This document shows positions 59,608 to 64,000 of a stretch of DNA of 64,000 nt, in pieces. The stretch's first letter is position 1. Every line of letters begins with the position of its first letter. The translations under genes were made by a program, and so were the position numbers. The stretch is from Oenanthe sinensis (Eukaryota > Streptophyta > Magnoliopsida > Apiales > Apiaceae): the NCBI GenBank assembly GCA_028671895.1, contig CM053809.1:35501501-35565500 (forward strand). The letters run 5' to 3'. Under the pieces are notes generated by a model. The model did not search any database. It had not been told where the DNA came from and saw only the letters and a program-made list of their open reading frames with translations.

Positions 59608-60487
59608 AACTAAAATATCATTTAAATATTTTTATATACAAAAAATTAAAAATATTACTAATTCTGATTATGTAAACAACCTTCCCTCACAATAGAAGGA
59701 CACTGGAATATATTTTTATTAACGATAACGTATTTCGACTAACGGCAGGAAATTTACGCAATTGGTGACTTTTGGGTTGAAAAAAAATCGTAAGACTGCA
59801 AACTCAAGTTTCAATGGAAGAGTTAGGAAATATATTTATTTAACTATATAAATAATCATATATACATAATCATGAAGTGAATTCAAAAAATAATTACTCG
59901 TAAATAATACGAGTTTATATACTTACTGATCTAGGAATCTAACACAATAGTAAGAAATAGTAATCCAATTCCGACATACGTTTTAAATTCTTCCTGTTTT
60001 CACAGCAAAGAAGATCATAGTTACGAAATAACGAGAAACATGATCCGAAAGTAAAGAACTAGATACAGAAAGTTTGGAACATGAAAATGTGATGGGTCCG
60101 AAATGGGGAAGTTATGTCAGATCCCATGAACCACAACGAGCACGCGTTCCTGGTGGCCCAAAACTAAACTCACCTCCAGCCTGGACATGTACAATAATGC
60201 AAACAATTTCCTTTCTGTATCACAAATTATTAATATCATTATCAATAAAAAAAAAATTAATACAAAATTAACTACAACTGTATACTTTTGGTTTAAATAA
60301 AAATTAAAATTCTTAATTATAATAATAAAATTTATGATGAGTTTTATAATGAGCTGTCATTTGTGTGCGTAAAAGGAAAGATCATGGAACAGACGGTCAA
60401 ACAAAATAAAGTGCCAAATCCCCACTGGTAGGCGACTAGACGTGTCTTGTTTGTTAGTTGTGAGCTCTACGACCCATTTCATTATTT

Positions 60488-61239
60488 TAGTACGAAAATT
60501 ATACTAAAGTAATGTAAAAATTATATTATATTTAAAATTCACTCCAACCTATTACACTAAATTTCACAACAAAATGAATTTTTTTATACTATAAAAATTA
60601 TTTTATTACTAAAATACAAAAATAATAAAGTTGTTAGGATACAAAAAGAATAGATTTATTTTAGTTAAAATAATATAAAAATAATGTTGGTATTTGTAAG
60701 AGCATCTTCAAAAAAACTTCAAAAATATACTTTTACAACATTTTAGTAGTGTAAAAATTATCTCCAACCAAATTTTAAAAGTTACACCAAAATGGTGTGA
60801 CACTAAAAATTATGTCAAATTTGGTGTAATTTTTAGAGTTTTTATAAATAACAACATTATCCTTATATTAATTTAACTAAAACAAATCTATTACTTTTGT
60901 ATCCTAGCAACTTTATTGTTTTTGTAATTTAATAATAAATAACTTTTATAATATAAGAAAGATTCTTTTTGGTGTGAAATTTGGTATAAATGGGTTGGAG
61001 TGAATATTAAAGATAGTGTAATTTTTAATTTTGATGTAATTTTTACACCAAAATAGTATAATGGACTGGAGATGCTCTAAAAACATTAAAAATTACACCA
61101 AATTCTGGTATTACACCAAATTTGGTGTAATTTTTGTTGTCACACCATTTTGGTACCATTTTTAGAATTTGGTTGGAGAGAATATTTATACTAAAATAAA
61201 GTAAAAGTACATTTTTGAAGTTTGATTGGAGACGGTCTA
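60488..61239. repeat. Interdigitated inverted-repeat (MITE) cluster
   Basis: Two elements with AGCATCTTC / GATGCTCT or GGAGACGGTCT ends and ACACCAAA-rich sub-termini. Element A arms: about 60488-60700 and 60846-61078 (for instance AAGTTGTTAGGATACAAAA against TTTTGTATCCTAGCAACTTT). Element B arms: about 60701-60845 and 61085-61239 (AACTTCAAAAATATACTTTT against AAAGTACATTTTTGAAGTTT). The order A, B, A', B' is interleaved and not nested. The flanks at 59613-60487 and 61240-61896 are AT-rich spacers without supported genes. Confidence 0.65.
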
Positions 61240-61896
61240 AAACTTGTGATATATACCTACAACGTTACATACAACCTACATATACGATGCACTCAGACAA
61301 ATGGATACTACCTGCGTCAAATGATGTTCTACACCCTCCCCGGCACCAGGACAAACCCTTCTAACTTCTTCAATGAAACAAAATCCGTCGGACCCCTAGA
61401 ATCGTTTTTAACTATTTTATATTACAAATTATTTAATTGTTTAATTTTTTACAGCACGAGGCTATGATATTTGTGTGTGTGTGACTTGTGAGGGTTTATA
61501 TTTTTTTAATAGAATTATAGACTTACAGTCAATAAATTTAATTATAGAATCCTTAACATTTTTCCAATAAATATTATGCAAAATACATAGAAAACAATAA
61601 TTTAACGCTACATATAGATTTAGAATTGGTGTCTTACTTTCGGAGTGTAGTCATATTGCCTTAGACTTGCTTTGATGTTAGATTAGTTTTATTTTTCGCT
61701 AGGACATCTTTCACTTGTCGTATTACTGTTTTTATTTTATTTCACGCATTTCCATACATAGAGTGCTGTCATATTTTTAAATTTAATTAATCAATAAATT
61801 TTGCAACGCCAATTATTGATACTGTAAAATCGAAAGGCACGCACATAGATAAGATAAGAACGTTGAATATACTCCGTATATTTTTTCAATAGATTA

Positions 61897-62126
61897 GGGG
61901 GTGTTTGGGGTTCCTTAAATTTAAAATAAATAACTTATTTTTTTAATTTTTTTTTACATATTTTTATATTTTTTTTAAAAATAAATATTTGTTTTAGAAT
62001 TTTAAAACCAAATATGAACTTAATTATTTCTGGAAATAAGGGCTTATTTCTGAAAAGTACATACATCCCTATTTTTTTCAGAAATAAGCCCTTATTTTCA
62101 TAAATTGTAACTTGCCAAACAGGCCC
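61897..62126. mobile_element. Tourist/PIF-Harbinger-type MITE, 230 bp
   Basis: Flanked by the TTA target duplication (61894-61896 and 62127-62129). Terminal inverted repeats GGGGGTGTTTGGGG and the complement GGGCCTGTTTGGCA. Internal AAATAAGGGCTTATTTCTG palindrome. It is the best-preserved member of the family seen at 12391. Confidence 0.85.
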
Positions 62127-62503
62127 TTAGTCAATCGTAAAAATGAAGGATAAGCCACCTAATCGCGGCAGACAAATGCATTACACTTTACGTCATCTTT
62201 TATTTGGGAAAATAATGCCCATAGTTCCCTTCATGGGTTTTTCTTTTTTCTTTTTATACTTTTTTCAAATATTTATCTAAATTTATCTTAGGTTAATTCT
62301 ATAAAATTTTATATACATCTAAATGTATTATTTCATCATCAATAATTAAAAAAAACGTGATATGACTCAGACACGAGTCACCAACCATCAATAATTTACT
62401 TTATACCTATAATTACATAGTATCATATATTACTCCCTCATCCCGTTTGACATTTTTGTTTACTTGATTTCGATTTCGATAAATATAAAAATTAATTAAA
62501 TAT

Positions 62504-63774
62504 TGTTATGCCCAATATTCGGGCATGGGTCCTAGACAGGTCAAATATCATTATTGACAAACCCATATCATAATTGGGTTCACTTAGCATGCATGGCCCG
62601 TGTTGAGTTTACTTCGCCAGAACAAGAAGAAATATTTTAAAGGACTTGGCCTAGCGTGAGGTCTCAACGCTATCCCGTCAGCCTTAGACTCATTCGATCT
62701 CAAGAATGTAAAGAGAGGAGAACCGGCCCCAGTCCGGTTCGCTTCTCATCGCCTTTCTTCCAGGTCGCATTGATCTGACAGAAAAAGGACTTCAGCCCGG
62801 GTCGTTCGTCCGGACCGCTCTGTTCGGCTCGCATCACTTTAAGGATGAAAATATATTCTAAGGCCCTTGGCCTAGATTGGGGTCGCATCGCTAGCCCGCC
62901 AGCCTTAAACTCATTCAGCTTCGAGAAGGAAGAAAGAAGAGAACCGGCTCCCAGCCCGGTTCGCTTCTCATCACCTCCCAGGTCGCATGGACTTGACAGA
63001 GCGGCCCTCAGCCCGGCTCACTTGGCCAGGCTCACTACCTCTGGATCACTTCGCTAGCCCGTAGTACTTAGCACGGATTTCTCATAACTAGCTGAAAAGC
63101 TCATAACCTCATGGGCTCACCTCACTTTGTATTATTTGTTAATCTGAAGACTGTAGAAGGCCCCCCGGGGTAATATCTCAACATACTTATCTATTTGAAG
63201 ACATCTAGCCCTACGGGCTCTCATCTCATCAAGGGATCCGCACATGATCACTTCTACATACTGCTCCCGTGAGGCCACATCACGCACAACTGCTCCCGCG
63301 AGGCCACATCACACATAACTCCCTACGGGGACCCCTTGCTCTACAACTCCATGACAGCCCCCGCAGCCGAACGGGCTTGGGCCATGGCAGTTACAGACAT
63401 TTGGGAAGTCTGCCCTCCATATCTGCACGGACTTGGACCAAAGCCCAGCACGTCTAAGGATTTGGGCATGATGGACCGGACCAATACCTAGTCCATATAG
63501 GTAACTTGTCTTCCAAGAACTACGTGTAGCTTGAACCCCTATATAAAGGGTACGTAGGCCTCTTGTTTCAGTGGAATCGACAGTTGGCAGCAAAAGAGCA
63601 GATATTTTCTCTGGCCTTCTAACAAATCAACAACAAGATCAGCTACCAAAATCCATCACTTTCCTCCCGTGTTTTTCGCGTTCTTCATCAAGTTCATCAG
63701 CAAAATCATCATATTTTGTTCCGTGATTCCAGCAAACCTCCAAATAACTGTTATACCAGTTTCTCCCTATAACA
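62504..63774 (+). mobile_element. Solo LTR, 1271 bp, with promoter
   Basis: Begins TGTTATGCCCAATATTCGGG and ends TTTCTCCCTATAACA. It is flanked by AATAT (62499-62503) and AATAC (63775-63779), a 5-bp target duplication with one mismatch. Much of it is far more GC-rich than the surroundings. A TATA box (CCCTATATAAAGGGTACG) lies near 63537-63554. The U3 part contains a diverged internal duplication (about 62640-62830 and 62870-63060, sharing GAGAACCGGC and GGTTCGCTTCTCATC). Small frames on both strands inside it are not genes. No internal domain is present. Confidence 0.85.
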
Positions 63775-63857
63775 AATACTATTATAGTTAGAAGATAATA
63801 AATTAAAATTTTAAATTCTAATTAAGTAACTATGAATATAGTATTGAAATTAAATAA

Positions 63858-64000
63858 TCCCCCGGTCTCACCCAATTGTTAACGTTTTGAAGAGAAGGTT
63901 CGACACACATTTTAAGGTGCATATAAAGTATAGTTTCATAACTAAATAACTAAGTAGTAAATATAAACTTAGTTCAAATATTAGAAGAAAACAATCTACA
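63858..64000. mobile_element. Stowaway-type MITE, left arm, at window edge
   Basis: Starts CCCCCGGTCTCACCCAATTG and continues TTAACGTTTTGAAGAG and TTAAGGTGCATATAAAGTAT, closely matching the left arm of 29724. Similarity stops near 63943. The right arm is missing or beyond the window. Confidence 0.7.

Noticed and set aside
62700..63593. Frames of 62-94 codons with balanced composition
   Set aside because: They lie inside the GC-rich solo LTR, which is not coding.

Overview
This is a nuclear window from a flowering plant, most likely a eudicot. Genes are split by GT-AG introns inside very AT-rich DNA, and the gene set is typical of land plants: U-box/ARM ligase, DREB2, laccase, BADC, DCD-kelch and a WUN1-like protein. 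Between the genes lie TRIM retroelements, solo LTRs, Tourist-, Stowaway- and Mutator-type MITEs and SINE-like sequences. I cannot name the species from sequence alone.

Layout, left to right: first exon of ALG11 (minus, runs off the left edge); an intronless U-box/ARM E3 ligase (plus, 2187-4226); an orphan terminal exon (minus, 5006-5119); a secreted Ole e 1/extensin-family protein (minus, 5595-6161); a broken LRR-VI (MRH1/MDIS1-like) receptor kinase (minus, 7077-10720); a tandem repeat block carrying a three-LTR TRIM and a Tourist-type MITE (11257-12900); a DREB2-type AP2 factor (minus, 13265-14170); a 9-kb repeat-rich desert; a complete six-exon laccase (minus, 23202-25528); a second desert; a two-exon plant protein of unknown function (plus, 31630-33982); a nine-exon BADC gene (plus, 34857-39474); a DCD-kelch gene with several breaks (minus, 40649-47286, with a leader exon near 48.5 kb); MITEs and a TRIM nested in a MITE; a two-exon 89-residue small protein (plus, 53725-54074); a WUN1-like NTF2-fold protein with no upstream ATG (minus, 57473-57958); then two solo LTRs (58669-59607 and 62504-63774) around an interdigitated inverted-repeat cluster.

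The genes form no operon or obvious cluster. By family they cover N-glycan assembly (ALG11), ubiquitination (U-box), stress transcription (DREB2), cell-wall chemistry (laccase, Ole e 1), plastid fatty-acid control (BADC) and wounding or senescence (WUN1-like). Exon joins were worked out by hand from splice consensus, reading frame and remembered family sequence. Laccase, BADC, the unknown 513-residue protein and the 89-residue protein each join in frame without a stop.

I found no clearly new biological system. The most useful leads are the WUN1-like frame that stays open upstream of its first ATG, the three-LTR TRIM with one target duplication, three internally provable insertions (two with an empty-site paralogue in the window, one interrupting a recognisable MITE), and two conserved genes whose frames are broken in several places.
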